Source: Microbacterium sp. MYb45
Lineage (GTDB): Bacteria > Actinomycetota > Actinomycetes > Actinomycetales > Microbacteriaceae
DNA length: 64,000 nt
Assembly: GCF_002979655.1 (NCBI RefSeq)
Contig: NZ_PCPG01000005.1
Coordinates: 158,489 to 222,488 of the forward strand
Direction: 5' to 3'
Part shown: one piece after another, positions 40,087 through 51,172 of the stretch
How positions within the stretch are numbered: position 1 is the first letter of the stretch
Layout: each line of letters begins with the position of its first letter
The notes under the pieces: model-generated
The model's input: the letters and a program-made list of their open reading frames with translations, nothing else
The model's database searches: none
Told to the model about the DNA's origin: nothing
Translations under genes and position numbers: made by a program

Positions 40087-41868
40087 TCAGGCCTCGTCGT
40101 CCTCCGGCTCGAAGTCGACGCCGGCCTCGGCGCGCTGCGCGTCGGTGATGGGCGCGGGAGCGGACGTCAGCGGGTCGAAGCCGTTGCCGGACTTCGGGAA
40201 CGCGATGACCTCGCGGATCGACTCGGTCTTGGACAGGTGCTGCAGCACGCGGTCCATGCCGAGCGCGATCCCGCCGTGCGGCGGAGCGCCGAACTTGAAC
40301 GCGTCGAGCAGGAAGCCGAACTGCTCGTCGGCCTGCTCATCGCTGATGCCCATGACCTCGAACACGCGCTTCTGCACGTCTTCGCGGTGGATGCGGATCG
40401 AGCCGCCGCCGAGCTCGGAGCCGTTGCACACGATGTCGTACGCGTAGGCGAGGGCCGATCCGGGGTCGGTGTCGAACGTGTCCTGGAACTCGGGCTTCGG
40501 ACCGGTGAACGCGTGGTGCACGGCAGTCCAGGCGCCCGCGCCCACGGCCACGTCGCCCGAGGCGACGGCGTCGGCGGCCGGCTCGAACATCGGAGCGTCG
40601 ACGACCCAGGTGAACGCGAACTCGTCCGGGTTCAGGTAGCCGAGGCGGCGACCGATCTCGACGCGGGCGGCGCCGAGCAGCGCGCGGCTCTCCTTGGTGG
40701 AACCGGCGGCGAAGAACACGCAGTCGCCCGGCTCAGCGCCCACGAAGGCGGCGAGTCCGGCCTGCTCCGCCTCGGACAGGTTCTTCGCGGCCGGGCCGCC
40801 GAGCGAACCGTCCTCGTTGAACAGCACGTAGGCGAGGCCACGCGCACCGCGCTGCTTCGCCCAGTCCTGCCAGGCGTCGAGCTGCTTGCGCGGCTGGCTC
40901 GCACCACCGGGCATGCGGACCGCACCGACGTACTCCGCCTGGAACACGCGGAACGGGGTGTCCTGGAAGTACTCGGTCGCCTCGACGAGCTCGAGGCCGA
41001 AGCGCAGGTCGGGCTTGTCGGAGCCGTACTTGGCCATGGCGTCGGCGTACGTGATGCGCGGGAGCGGGGTCGCGACCTCGACGCCGATCGTCTTCCACAT
41101 CGCGACGATGAGCGACTCCATCAGCGTGATGACGTCTTCCTGGTCGACGAAGCTCATCTCGATGTCGAGCTGCGTGAACTCGGGCTGGCGGTCGGCGCGG
41201 AAGTCCTCGTCGCGGTAGCAGCGCGCGATCTGGAAGTACTTCTCCACGCCGCCGACCATCAGCAGCTGCTTGAACAGCTGCGGCGACTGCGGCAGGGCGT
41301 ACCAGCTGCCCGGGCTCAGACGTGCCGGCACCAGGAAGTCGCGGGCGCCCTCCGGGGTCGAGCGCGTGAGCGTCGGCGTCTCGACCTCGGTGAAGTCCTC
41401 GGCGTGCAGCACGTCGCGGATCGCCTTGTAGACGTTCGAGCGCAGGCGCAGGTTCGCTGCCTGGGCAGGACGACGCAGGTCGAGGTAGCGGTACTTGAGG
41501 CGGGCTTCCTCGCCGACGGTCTCGGTGTCGGCGACAGCCGTGGAGACCTGGAAGGGGAGCGGCGCGGACTCGTTGAGCACCTCGACGTCGGTCGCGATGA
41601 GCTCGATCTCGCCGGTCGGCAGGTTCGGGTTCGCGTTGCCCTCGGGGCGTCGCGACACCTCGCCGGTCACCTTCAGGACGAACTCGTTGCGCAGCGGGTG
41701 GGCGATCTCCTCGTCGCGGATGACGACCTGGGCGATGCCCGAGGCATCCCGCAGATCGATGAAAGCGACTCCTCCGTGGTCACGACGGCGGTCGACCCAA
41801 CCCGAGAGGGTGACGGTCTGACCGATGTGCTCGGCTCGCAGAGAGCCTGCCGAGTGGGTGCGAAGCAC
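40087..41868 (-). CDS. aspS: Aspartate--tRNA ligase
   Basis: A 593-residue class II synthetase of the bacterial type. It shows an OB-fold N-terminal anticodon domain ([20 protein letters not shown]), class II motif 2 ([20 protein letters not shown]), a GAD insertion domain, and motif 3 ([13 protein letters not shown]). [14 protein letters not shown] is in the expected place. The start is GTG with AAGGAA upstream. It charges tRNA-Asp; whether it also mischarges tRNA-Asn depends on gatCAB, not visible here. Confidence 0.97.
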   Translation of the reverse strand: MLRTHSAGSLRAEHIGQTVTLSGWVDRRRDHGGVAFIDLRDASGIAQVVIRDEEIAHPLRNEFVLKVTGEVSRRPEGNANPNLPTGEIELIATDVEVLNESAPLPFQVSTAVADTETVGEEARLKYRYLDLRRPAQAANLRLRSNVYKAIRDVLHAEDFTEVETPTLTRSTPEGARDFLVPARLSPGSWYALPQSPQLFKQLLMVGGVEKYFQIARCYRDEDFRADRQPEFTQLDIEMSFVDQEDVITLMESLIVAMWKTIGVEVATPLPRITYADAMAKYGSDKPDLRFGLELVEATEYFQDTPFRVFQAEYVGAVRMPGGASQPRKQLDAWQDWAKQRGARGLAYVLFNEDGSLGGPAAKNLSEAEQAGLAAFVGAEPGDCVFFAAGSTKESRALLGAARVEIGRRLGYLNPDEFAFTWVVDAPMFEPAADAVASGDVAVGAGAWTAVHHAFTGPKPEFQDTFDTDPGSALAYAYDIVCNGSELGGGSIRIHREDVQKRVFEVMGISDEQADEQFGFLLDAFKFGAPPHGGIALGMDRVLQHLSKTESIREVIAFPKSGNGFDPLTSAPAPITDAQRAEAGVDFEPEDDEA

Positions 41869-41907
41869 GGAGTATTCCTTCTGATCTGGGAAATGGGGAA
41901 CCCGGCC

Positions 41908-41913
41908 ATTCTA
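41908..41913 (-). promoter_or_regulatory. -10 box of aspS
   Basis: TAGAAT on the minus strand, about 40 bases before the GTG, giving a short leader with AAGGAA as ribosome-binding site. Confidence 0.45.
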
Positions 41914-41956
41914 CGGGGGTGCGCGGCTCCTCCCGGCGGGGTGGGCGATCGATCAG

Positions 41957-41962
41957 TAGGGT
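41957..41962 (+). promoter_or_regulatory. -10 box of the DUF5684 gene
   Basis: TAGGGT, 22 bases before the ATG at 41985; GGAAGG just before the start acts as ribosome-binding site. Confidence 0.4.
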
Positions 41963-41984
41963 GGCTGTGAACGGAAGGTGCCCC

Positions 41985-42383
41985 ATGAATCTCGCCCTCG
42001 TCCCCGCGGCCGACGTCCCGGTCGTCCCCGACTTCGTCAGCCAGATCTTCTCCGGAACCTCCGGCGTGGTGGCGCTGATCTTCTACATCCTCCTGGCCGT
42101 CGCGTGGTGGAAGGTGTTCACCAAGGCCGGATACCCCGGCATCCTCGCCCTCATCCCGATCGTCAACGCGATCTTCCTGCTGCGGATCGCCGGGATGTCG
42201 GGCTGGTGGGTGCTGCTCTATCTGGTGCCGATCGCCAACGTGGTGCTCGCGATCGTCGTCGCCGTCAAGGTCGGCGCGCGCTTCGGCAAGGGCGGGGTCT
42301 TCTCGTTCTTCCTGCTCTTCGTGTTCTCGTTCATCGGATACTTCATCCTCGGTTTCGGCGACTCCCGCTACCGCAAGGCGTGA
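41985..42383 (+). CDS. DUF5684-family membrane protein
   Basis: A 132-residue membrane protein with four hydrophobic segments. The family marks are FTKAGYPGILALIPIVNAI, SGWWVLLYLVPIANVVL, and the C-terminal GFGDSRYR. No reaction is known for this family, which is often beside signal-peptidase-like genes. The next gene begins one base after its stop, so it is co-transcribed with the phosphatase. Confidence 0.85.
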   Translation: MNLALVPAADVPVVPDFVSQIFSGTSGVVALIFYILLAVAWWKVFTKAGYPGILALIPIVNAIFLLRIAGMSGWWVLLYLVPIANVVLAIVVAVKVGARFGKGGVFSFFLLFVFSFIGYFILGFGDSRYRKA

Positions 42384-42384
42384 C

Positions 42385-43014
42385 ATGACGGCGTCTCGTC
42401 TGCACCTCGTCCGACACGGTGAGGTGCACAACCCTGCTCGCGTGCTCTACGGGCGGCTTCCCGACTATCACCTGAGCAAGGCCGGCCGGGGGATGGCGGC
42501 GGCTGCGGCCGATCACGTGGGATCGCTCGATCGTCCCGTCGTCGCGCTGTACGCCTCGCCTCTCGAGCGGGCGCAGGAGTCGGCGGAGCCGTTCGCCGAG
42601 CGGTTCGGCCTCGTGCCCGAGACGGACATCCGCCTGATCGAGCCGGCCAACGTGTTCGAGGGCACGCAGATGCGTCGCTCCCTGATGAACCCGATGAACT
42701 GGTGGCATCTGCGCCAGCCTTCGGTGCCGAGCTGGGGCGAGCCGTACACCTCGATCGCGGAGCGGATGCTCAGCGTGATGAACGAGGCCTGGGATGCGGC
42801 GCCGGAGGGGGACCTCGTGATGGTCTCGCACCAGGCGCCGATCTGGATCACGCACCTCCGGGTCGCGGGTCTGCCGTTGCGGCACGACCCGCGCACCCGT
42901 CGCTGCGCGCTGTCGAGCGTCACCTCGTTCGAGCGGGTCGGTGATGTGTGGCGCGAGGTGGCCTACGCGGAGCCCGCCGCGACGGGCTCCGCCGTCGACG
43001 TCGGCGCGGTCTGA
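42385..43014 (+). CDS. Histidine phosphatase family protein
   Basis: A 209-residue phosphoglycerate-mutase-like phosphatase. The catalytic RHG is at the start (LHLVRHGEVHNP, residues 6-17). The second conserved arginine is in ASPLERAQESAEP, and a late histidine in MVSHQAPI completes the site. Substrate unknown. In related genomes a gene of this type precedes resA-ccdA-resB-ccsB; here the flavoprotein/MerR pair and the repeat element lie between. Confidence 0.92.
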   Translation: MTASRLHLVRHGEVHNPARVLYGRLPDYHLSKAGRGMAAAAADHVGSLDRPVVALYASPLERAQESAEPFAERFGLVPETDIRLIEPANVFEGTQMRRSLMNPMNWWHLRQPSVPSWGEPYTSIAERMLSVMNEAWDAAPEGDLVMVSHQAPIWITHLRVAGLPLRHDPRTRRCALSSVTSFERVGDVWREVAYAEPAATGSAVDVGAV

Positions 43015-43031
43015 CTTTCGTTCGCGTGGGC

Positions 43032-43103
43032 ATTTCGTCTCGCTGCGCTCGCTCAACGACCGAATCGGTCGTTGAGCGAGGAGCGCAGCGACGAGACGAA
43101 ACG
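43032..43103. repeat. Intergenic repeat, inverted pair
   Basis: One copy at 43032-43063 and an inverted copy at 43065-43103, head to head around CGAATCG. They form a nearly continuous hairpin between convergent genes. The same unit is found three times at 39952-40083. It probably acts as a bidirectional terminator. Confidence 0.85.
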
Positions 43104-43109
43104 TCCCGC

Positions 43110-44003
43110 TCAGGCGAGTGACTGGATGATGCCGACCGCCGCGAGCTGACCGGCGGCGGCCGCGAGCAGCACCGACGCCATCGGGCCGGGGAGGCTGGCG
43201 CGGTGGGCGAGGTCACCGGCGGCGAAGACGCCCGGGATCGAGGTGCGGCCGAACTCGTCGATCTCGATCGAGCCGGACTCGAGCATCGCCAGCCCGAGGT
43301 CCGCGGCGAACGGCGCCCGCTGACGCATCGATCCCGCGGCCACGAAGATGCCGGCCACCACGCGCTCGCCGTCGTCCGTGCGGATCCGCACGCCCTCGGT
43401 GTCCTTCTCTACCGAGACGACCGGGGTGCTGCTCACCCGTGCGCCCTTCGACTCCAGCCCCCTCACGTCTTCGTCGGCGAACGCCTCGTCGACGGGGAAG
43501 ACGGTGATGTCGCCGACGAAGCGACCGAGTAGCCCGATGAGGTGCTCGGCTCGAGGAGCGGCGCCGAGGATGCCGATGGCCTTGCCCGCGTGCTCGTGCC
43601 CGTCGCAGAACGGGCAGCTGAACGCGAGCGTGCCCCACAGATCGTGCAATCCGGGGACGGCGGGCAGATCGTCCGCGACGCCCGTGGCGAGGATCACCCG
43701 ACGCCCGTCGACGGTCGAGCCGTCGGCGAGGGCGACCTGGAACGCCTCCGTGCTTCCGGAGATGCCGGTCGCACCGGTGTCGCGGACCTCCACGTCGGCG
43801 TAGGCGGCGAGCTCGGCGCGGGCGGTGGCGCGGAACTCCACCGGCGGGGCACCGTCTTCGCCGACCATGTTGTGCATGTGCAGGACGGTGCCGTTGCGGT
43901 ACTCGCCCGAATCGAGGAGCAGCGTCGAGCGGTGCATGCGTCCGAGGGTCAGAGCAGCCTGCAGTCCTGCCGGTCCTGCGCCGATCACGATGGCGTCGTA
44001 CAT
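43110..44003 (-). CDS. Thioredoxin-reductase-like FAD-dependent oxidoreductase
   Basis: A 297-residue flavoprotein with the FAD loop GAGPAGLQAAL at residues 8-18, a redox pair CPFC at residues 130-133, a GILGAAPRAEHLIGLL NAD(P)-binding part near 145-160, and the second FAD motif FAAGDLAHRA near 263-272. It resembles the TrxB-like proteins that lack a dedicated thioredoxin nearby. It is divergent from a MerR regulator and has a MerR-type promoter, so it should be an induced detoxification or redox gene. Confidence 0.9.
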   Translation of the reverse strand: MYDAIVIGAGPAGLQAALTLGRMHRSTLLLDSGEYRNGTVLHMHNMVGEDGAPPVEFRATARAELAAYADVEVRDTGATGISGSTEAFQVALADGSTVDGRRVILATGVADDLPAVPGLHDLWGTLAFSCPFCDGHEHAGKAIGILGAAPRAEHLIGLLGRFVGDITVFPVDEAFADEDVRGLESKGARVSSTPVVSVEKDTEGVRIRTDDGERVVAGIFVAAGSMRQRAPFAADLGLAMLESGSIEIDEFGRTSIPGVFAAGDLAHRASLPGPMASVLLAAAAGQLAAVGIIQSLA

Positions 44004-44038
44004 GGTGGTCCTTCCCGATGGATGTTGCGTTCTCCGCC

Positions 44039-44069
44039 AGTCTGTGACTTCATGTCACCATGAAGTCAA
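44039..44069 (-). promoter_or_regulatory. MerR-type promoter with 19-bp spacer and palindromic operator
   Basis: On the minus strand TTGACT (44064-44069) is -35 and CAGACT (44039-44044) is -10, separated by 19 bp. The spacer and -35 are spanned by a palindrome with ten-base arms TGACTTCATG / CATGAAGTCA around TCAC (44045-44068). Over-long spacers with a central palindrome are the mark of promoters activated by MerR-family proteins. The palindrome also covers the merR start codon. Confidence 0.75.
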
Positions 44070-44464
44070 GCGCTGAGCATCCGTGGTCCGTCGGCGATGT
44101 CGCTGCCCGTTTCGAGCTACCCACGAACGTGCTGCGGCACTGGGAGTCGGTGGGTCTGCTGCGGCCGCCGCGTGACTCTGCCGGTCGCCGCCGCTACGGC
44201 GAGGACGAGGTCGTCCGCATCGCCGTGATCCAGCGCAGCAAGGCCGCCGGGATGACGCTCGACCAGATCGCCGTGCTGCTCGACGACGGAAGTGCGGGGC
44301 GGCATCAGGTGCTGCAACAGCATCTGGACGACCTCGATCGGCGCATGGAGGAGATGCGCCGGTCACGCGAGATGACCGAGCATGCGATGGGCTGCCGGGC
44401 TCATGACATCGCGACCTGTCCGCGGTTCCGGGCCGGCGTCGACGACGTCCTGGCGCGGTTCTGA
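44060..44464 (+). CDS. MerR-family transcriptional regulator
   Basis: A 134-residue regulator: N-terminal winged helix (WSVGDVAARFELPTNVLRHW, wing RRRYGEDEV), then a dimerisation coiled coil (residues ~75-112), and a C-terminal Cys pair, C-x7-C (CRAHDIATC). The cysteines could sense thiols, metal or oxidants. It should activate the divergent flavoprotein gene. The ATG lies inside the palindrome, giving autoregulation. Confidence 0.9.
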   Translation: MKSSAEHPWSVGDVAARFELPTNVLRHWESVGLLRPPRDSAGRRRYGEDEVVRIAVIQRSKAAGMTLDQIAVLLDDGSAGRHQVLQQHLDDLDRRMEEMRRSREMTEHAMGCRAHDIATCPRFRAGVDDVLARF

Positions 44465-44500
44465 CCGGGGTCTCAGGCCCTTCCGCATCCACCTCGTGCA

Positions 44501-44506
44501 TAGGAT
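44501..44506 (+). promoter_or_regulatory. -10 box of the cytochrome c maturation operon
   Basis: TAGGAT, 21 bases before the GTG at 44528; CGGAG before the start is the ribosome-binding site. Confidence 0.4.
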
Positions 44507-44527
44507 CCTCTGCGTAAACTCGGAGTC

Positions 44528-45178
44528 GTGCCACGCGATTCGACGGTCCGTCAGATCCGCAGCGGCCGCTCCTCCCGCACCCGGCGTTCACGCCGTGCGG
44601 TCGGTGCCGCGCTCGCTGCGGTGCTCGCCATCGGTCTGAGCGCCTGCGCTCCTGATCCGGTCAGCCAATCCTTCCTGAGTGGCGAGAACACCGGCTACGT
44701 CGCGGCCGACGGCGCGATCGTCGAGATCCCCGTCGCCGAGCGCGACGAACCCGTGGAGTTCGGTGGCGTCACCGAGACCGGCGAGAAGTTCGACAGTGCC
44801 GACATCGCCGGCAACGTCACGGTCGTCAACTTCTGGTACGCCGGGTGCGCGCCGTGTCGCCTCGAAGCCGCCGATCTGGAGGCCGTGTGGCAGGACTTCT
44901 CCGACGAAGACGTCTCGTTCGTCGGCATCAACACCCGCGACCAGGCCGACACCGCCGTCGCGTTCGCCGACGAGTACGACATCACGTACCCGAGCCTGAT
45001 CGACGTCGACACGGCCGAGGCCAAGCTCGCGTTCGCGAAGGTCACGCCGATCGCTGCCACCCCGACCACGCTCGTGCTCGACAAGCAGGGCCGTGTCGCC
45101 GCGCGCATCATCGGCCCGATCGACGGCCCCTCGATCCTCTCGACGCTCGTCAAGGACGCGCTCGCGGAGGACTCGTGA
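44528..45178 (+). CDS. resA: TlpA/ResA-like thiol-disulfide lipoprotein
   Basis: A 216-residue membrane-anchored thioredoxin-like protein. The basic N-terminus ends in lipobox LSAC with Cys40; the active site is CAPC at residues 107-110 in NFWYAGCAPCR; and the cis-Pro region is PIAATPTTLVLD. It should reduce the apocytochrome c haem-binding cysteines outside the membrane, with electrons from CcdA. The start is GTG. Confidence 0.92.
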   Translation: MPRDSTVRQIRSGRSSRTRRSRRAVGAALAAVLAIGLSACAPDPVSQSFLSGENTGYVAADGAIVEIPVAERDEPVEFGGVTETGEKFDSADIAGNVTVVNFWYAGCAPCRLEAADLEAVWQDFSDEDVSFVGINTRDQADTAVAFADEYDITYPSLIDVDTAEAKLAFAKVTPIAATPTTLVLDKQGRVAARIIGPIDGPSILSTLVKDALAEDS

Positions 45179-45194
45179 ACACCCCGGTAGCGTT

Positions 45195-45960
45195 GTGAAC
45201 CCCGAAGCGATCATCGGCTCCGGGGCCCTGTGGATCGCGATCCCGGTCGCGATGCTGGCGGGACTCGTCTCGTTCCTGTCTCCGTGCGTGCTGCCGCTCG
45301 TGCCCGGCTACCTCGGCTTCCTCGGGGGGGCCGTGGCCCCCCGTCCGGCCGTCGCCGCCGACGGCGAAGGGCGCGCCACGACGCAGACGGCCGAGACCGC
45401 GACTCGCGGCCGGCTCGTCCTCGGCGTGCTGCTCTTCATCTTCGGCTTCAGCCTGGTCTTCGTCTCCATCACCGCTCTCGGGGGCGTGGCGAGCGTCTTC
45501 CTGCTGCAGTGGGGCGAGATCATCACGCGCATCCTCGGTGTCGTGATCATCGCCATGGGCCTGGTCTTCCTCGGCCTGTTCGGCTTCGCGCAGCGCGAGC
45601 TGCGCTTCCACGTGGACTCGAAGGCCGGCATCATCGGCGCTCCGCTGCTGGGCATCGCGCTCGGCATCGGCTGGGCGCCGTGCCTGGGCCCGACGCTCAC
45701 GGCGATCTTCGCGCTGTCGTTCAACGCCGGCGACCCGGTGCGCGCGGGGTTCCTCGGGCTCGCCTACTCGCTCGGGCTCGGCATCCCGTTCCTGCTCGTC
45801 GCACTCGGTTTCGGCTGGGCGACGAAGGCGATCGGCTTCCTCCGCCGCCACATCCGCGTGGTCAACGTCATCGGAGGGGTGCTGCTGATCCTGCTCGGCA
45901 TCCTGATGGTCACCGGCCTGTGGACCGACATCATGTCTCGACTGACGGCGGTGATGGGCA

Positions 45961-45980
<20 letters not shown>
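45195..45980 (+). CDS. ccdA: Cytochrome c biogenesis protein CcdA
   Basis: A 261-residue membrane protein with six helices. It passes electrons from thioredoxin to ResA. The two redox cysteines are in FLSPCVLPLVPGYLGFL (residues ~24-40) and GWAPCLGPTLTAI (residues ~160-172), both followed by Pro as in CcdA/DsbD. GTG start, 16 bases after resA. Confidence 0.95.
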
Positions 45981-47808
<1,828 letters not shown>

Positions 47809-47812
47809 CACC

Positions 47813-48787
47813 ATGCTCGAGCTCAACGTGATCTCGCCGGTCCTGCTGTGGACGGCGATCGCGATCTACGCGGCGGCCTTCGTGGCCTACGCCTTCGATC
47901 TCGCACGGCGCTCGCAGGCGACGGCCGACGCACAGACCGTCCGCGAGTCGGTGCTCGTCGGAGCCGGCGGGGGAGCCACCATCATGGCTTCGGGCGCTGC
48001 CGGCGCGGAGGCACCGCCGCAGCGCTTCGTGATGGCGCGGATCGGCACCTCGCTGACGGTGCTCGGATTCGTCTTCCACCTCGCGGCGGCGGTCACCCGT
48101 GGCATCGCCGCCGGTCGCGTGCCCTGGGCGAACCTCTACGAGTTCGCGATGATGGGCACGCTGCTCATCGTGGCGGTCTTCCTCGTAGTCCTCACGCGCC
48201 TCGACCTGCGCTTCCTCGGCACTTTCATCACCGGGCTCGTCGTGGTGCTGCTCGGCCTCGGAGCGACGAACTTCTATGTCGACGTCTCGCCGCTCATGGA
48301 CCCGCTCAAGAGCGTGTGGCTCGTCATCCACGTGTTCGTCGCCTCGCTCGCCACGGCGTTCTTCGCCCTCGCTTTCGCGCTCTCGGTGATCCAGCTCATG
48401 CAATCGCGTCGGGAGCGTCTCGTCGCAGAAGGAGCGGCGAAGACCGGCCCGGGCTTCCTCCGCACCTTCCCGAATGCGGTGCGCCTGGAGAGCCTGGCGT
48501 ACATGTTCACGATCATCGGGTTCATCCTCTGGACGTTCACGCTGATCGCGGGATCCATCTGGGCCTACTACGCCTGGAGCCGCTTCTGGGGCTTCGACGT
48601 CAAGGAGACCTGGACCTTCGTGATCTGGGTCATCTACGCGGGGTACATCCACGCGCGCGCGACCCGCGGCTGGCGCGGCAACCCCTCGGCGTGGCTCGCG
48701 ATCGTCGGCTTCTCGGCCGTGATCTTCAACTTCACCATCGTGAACGTGTTCTTCAAGGGTCTGCACGCCTACTCCGGCCTGAGCTGA
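47813..48787 (+). CDS. ccsB: Cytochrome c synthesis protein CcsB (CcsA family)
   Basis: A 324-residue integral membrane protein with eight helices and the haem-handling WWD-like motif WGFDVKETWTFVIWVIYAGY near residues 262-281. Conserved His positions lie in VIHVFVASLA and YIHARATRG. With ResB it exports and attaches haem to apocytochrome c. Last gene of the operon; a strong terminator follows. Confidence 0.95.
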   Translation: MLELNVISPVLLWTAIAIYAAAFVAYAFDLARRSQATADAQTVRESVLVGAGGGATIMASGAAGAEAPPQRFVMARIGTSLTVLGFVFHLAAAVTRGIAAGRVPWANLYEFAMMGTLLIVAVFLVVLTRLDLRFLGTFITGLVVVLLGLGATNFYVDVSPLMDPLKSVWLVIHVFVASLATAFFALAFALSVIQLMQSRRERLVAEGAAKTGPGFLRTFPNAVRLESLAYMFTIIGFILWTFTLIAGSIWAYYAWSRFWGFDVKETWTFVIWVIYAGYIHARATRGWRGNPSAWLAIVGFSAVIFNFTIVNVFFKGLHAYSGLS

Positions 48788-48808
48788 GTCCCGACCGCTC
48801 GCACACCC

Positions 48809-48846
48809 GAGACCCGTCCGCGGCACGATCCGCGCGGACGGGTCTC
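48809..48846 (+). terminator. Terminator of the cytochrome c maturation operon
   Basis: GAGACCCGTCCGCG (48809-48822) and CGCGGACGGGTCTC (48833-48846) make a 14-bp perfect stem with a ten-base loop, 22 bases after the ccsB stop. No T-tract, as is common in actinobacteria. Confidence 0.65.
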
Positions 48847-48939
48847 GTGCGTCCGACACGTGCGCAAACATGCCGCCGAAACCGCGGATACGCGGTTGTA
48901 TGCTCATCGCAGGGGAGCGCGCCGGAGGCAGGAGCCCAC

Positions 48940-49575
48940 ATGCCCGTACTCGTCGGAATCGTCGAAGATCACCCTGCGATGCTGTTCGGCATCGCCACGA
49001 TCCTCAATCGCAGCGGGGGCATCCGGGTCGCGGCCAGCGGTGCGACGGCTGCCGAGGTCGCGAGCCGCGCTCGGCGGCTCGACGTGATCCTGCTCGATCT
49101 CTCGCTGTCCGACGGTTCCACTCCGGCTGAGAATCTGCGCACCCTCGAACCCCTCGGCGCGAGCGTCGTCGCCTACACCGCAGGCGATCAGCCGCATCAT
49201 CTCCGCGAAGCGGCGCGAGCGGGTGCCGTGGGCATGATCAACAAGTCCGACTCCCTCGAGGTGATCACCTCCTCGGTGCGACGGGCGGCGCAGGGCCACA
49301 TCCTCGCCACGACCGAGTGGGCGGCCGCCCTCGACGCGGATCACCAGTTCGTCGCTGCGCATCTCAGCCGCCGGGAATCCGAGGTGCTGTCGCTCTACGC
49401 TTCGGGAGAGACGGCCGAGAGGGTGGCGCAGGCACTGTTCCTGTCCCGTGAGACCGTGCTCGATCACATCCGTCGCATCCGAGCGAAGTACGCGGCGGTC
49501 GATCGCGCCGCACCGACCAAGGTCGACCTGTTCCGGCGGGCCGTGGAAGACGGGCTGGTCCTGCAGAACCGGTGA
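48940..49575 (+). CDS. NarL/LuxR-family response regulator without a neighbouring kinase
   Basis: A 211-residue two-domain regulator. The receiver (residues 1-120) has acidic E9/D10, phosphoacceptor D53 in ILLDLS, and K102. The LuxR helix-turn-helix is at ~145-205 (SRRESEVLSLYASGETAERV and FLSRETVLDHIRRIRAKY). GGAGG and GGAGC precede the ATG. No histidine kinase is encoded in this window, so its partner is elsewhere or absent. Confidence 0.92.
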   Translation: MPVLVGIVEDHPAMLFGIATILNRSGGIRVAASGATAAEVASRARRLDVILLDLSLSDGSTPAENLRTLEPLGASVVAYTAGDQPHHLREAARAGAVGMINKSDSLEVITSSVRRAAQGHILATTEWAAALDADHQFVAAHLSRRESEVLSLYASGETAERVAQALFLSRETVLDHIRRIRAKYAAVDRAAPTKVDLFRRAVEDGLVLQNR

Positions 49576-49591
49576 GGGAGGCCGGACTCGC

Positions 49592-51160
49592 TCAGCCCGC
49601 GAACGGCCAGATCAGCGGCACGTAGAACACCGCGACGACGAAGAACAGGACCGTCAGTGGCCAGCCGAAGCGCGCATAGTCGCCGAAGCGGTAGCCGCCA
49701 GGCTCCATCACCATGAGGTTCGCCGGCGTCGCGACGGGGGTGAGGAACGACGCCGCCCCGGCGATCGTGAGAGCCATCAGGAACGGCAGCACCGACGCAT
49801 CCATCGCGGCCGCCAGAGCGACGGCCACCGGAGCCACGATGAGCACGGTCGCGGTGTTGCTGATGAGCTGCCCGAGCACCAGCGTGATCAGCACGATCAC
49901 CGCCACGGCCGCGTGCGGACCCGCGTCACCGAGGAACGAGCGCAGCCCGTCGGCGATGAGCTGCGCGGCACCGGTCTCCTGGAATGCCGTGGAGAGCGGG
50001 ATCATTCCCGCCACGAGGATGACCGTCGTCCAGGAGATCGCGCGGTAGGCCTGGGTCATCGAGACGACACGGGTGAGGATCAGCGCTCCCGCGGCGAGCA
50101 GCCCCGCGATCGCGGCCGGCACGATCCCTGTCGCGAGGAGCACGATCATCGCGAGCAGGATCACCGCCGTCCGCTTGGCCCCCGCACCGAGCGGCACGGA
50201 GCGGCGGAGGGTGAGTGGCGCGTCGACCACCAGGACCTCGTCGCGCTGGGACGTGTGCCGTTGGAGGTCGTCCCAGGAGCCGTCGAGGAGCAGGGCATCG
50301 CCGGCCTGCAGGTCGGTGCCGGACTCGTCCAGCGCCTCCTGCCCGCGCCGCACACCGAGCACGACGAGGTCGCCCGACGGTGTGCACATGCCGGGGAACA
50401 CGTGCAGGCCGATCAGGCTGGAGCGCGGCGGCACGACGACCTCGGCGACTCCGCGCGAGGCCGACACCAGCGCCCGGTCCGGGGAGAGCGCATAGTCGGT
50501 GCGCAGCAGGGACGCGAGGCGCTCGAGGTCTATCGGTGCGGATGCCGGAGTGCGCTCCGGCAGCAGCCGGTTGCCCAGGAGCAGGATGATCGCGAGCGTG
50601 CCGACGAGCAACGGGAGCCCTGCGAGCGCGAACTCGAAGAAGCCGAACGGTCGGGCGCCGTTGTCGGTGGCGACCTCGGACACGATGATGTTCACCGGCG
50701 TGCCGGTGAGGGTCAGCATCGACCCCGCGTGGGCTGAGAAGGCGAGCGGCATCAGCATCTGCGAGGGGCGGATCCCCGCGCGGGCGGCGACCACGACGAC
50801 GAGCGGCAGGAGCGACGCGACCGAGCCGTTCACGCTGATCACCGCCGTCATCGCGGCGGTCAGCAGCCCGATCGTGAGCAGCAGCCGCCGACGGCCGGTG
50901 CCGGAGTGGGCGACCACCTCCTGCCCGGCCCACGCGATGATGCCGGTCGATTCCAGCGCCTCGCTGACGACGAACAGGGAGGCGATGAAGAGCACCGTCG
51001 GGTCGCCGAATCCGGCGAGAGCCGAACCCAGGTCGAGCACGCCGGTCAGATAGAGAGCGACCGAGACACCGACGGCCACGACACCGAGGGGGATGCGGTT
51101 GGAGACGAAGGCGATCACCGCGCACAGCAGGATGACGAGGGTCGCGACGATCGGGTCCAC
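49592..51160 (-). CDS. DASS/SLC13-type anion transporter with TrkA-C domain
   Basis: A 522-residue membrane protein with two transporter halves (about 1-180 and 320-520). Between them, at about 195-290, lies a cytoplasmic RCK-C/TrkA-C-like part (SRGVAEVVVPPRSSLIGLHV). The motifs SNG/SNT are seen as VISVNGSVASLLPLV and LISNTATVLIVAP. Sulfate, dicarboxylate or similar anions are typical substrates. The GTG start at 51160 is fixed by TATCGT six bases before it. Confidence 0.88.
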   Translation of the reverse strand: MDPIVATLVILLCAVIAFVSNRIPLGVVAVGVSVALYLTGVLDLGSALAGFGDPTVLFIASLFVVSEALESTGIIAWAGQEVVAHSGTGRRRLLLTIGLLTAAMTAVISVNGSVASLLPLVVVVAARAGIRPSQMLMPLAFSAHAGSMLTLTGTPVNIIVSEVATDNGARPFGFFEFALAGLPLLVGTLAIILLLGNRLLPERTPASAPIDLERLASLLRTDYALSPDRALVSASRGVAEVVVPPRSSLIGLHVFPGMCTPSGDLVVLGVRRGQEALDESGTDLQAGDALLLDGSWDDLQRHTSQRDEVLVVDAPLTLRRSVPLGAGAKRTAVILLAMIVLLATGIVPAAIAGLLAAGALILTRVVSMTQAYRAISWTTVILVAGMIPLSTAFQETGAAQLIADGLRSFLGDAGPHAAVAVIVLITLVLGQLISNTATVLIVAPVAVALAAAMDASVLPFLMALTIAGAASFLTPVATPANLMVMEPGGYRFGDYARFGWPLTVLFFVVAVFYVPLIWPFAG

Positions 51161-51166
51161 GGCCCC

Positions 51167-51172
51167 ACGATA
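51167..51172 (-). promoter_or_regulatory. Leaderless -10 box for the DASS transporter gene
   Basis: TATCGT on the minus strand, six bases before the GTG at 51160. Confidence 0.55.

Noticed and set aside
39952..43103. Repeats as a CRISPR array.
   Set aside because: Units are inverted, unevenly spaced and split over two loci, with no spacers of constant size and no cas genes.
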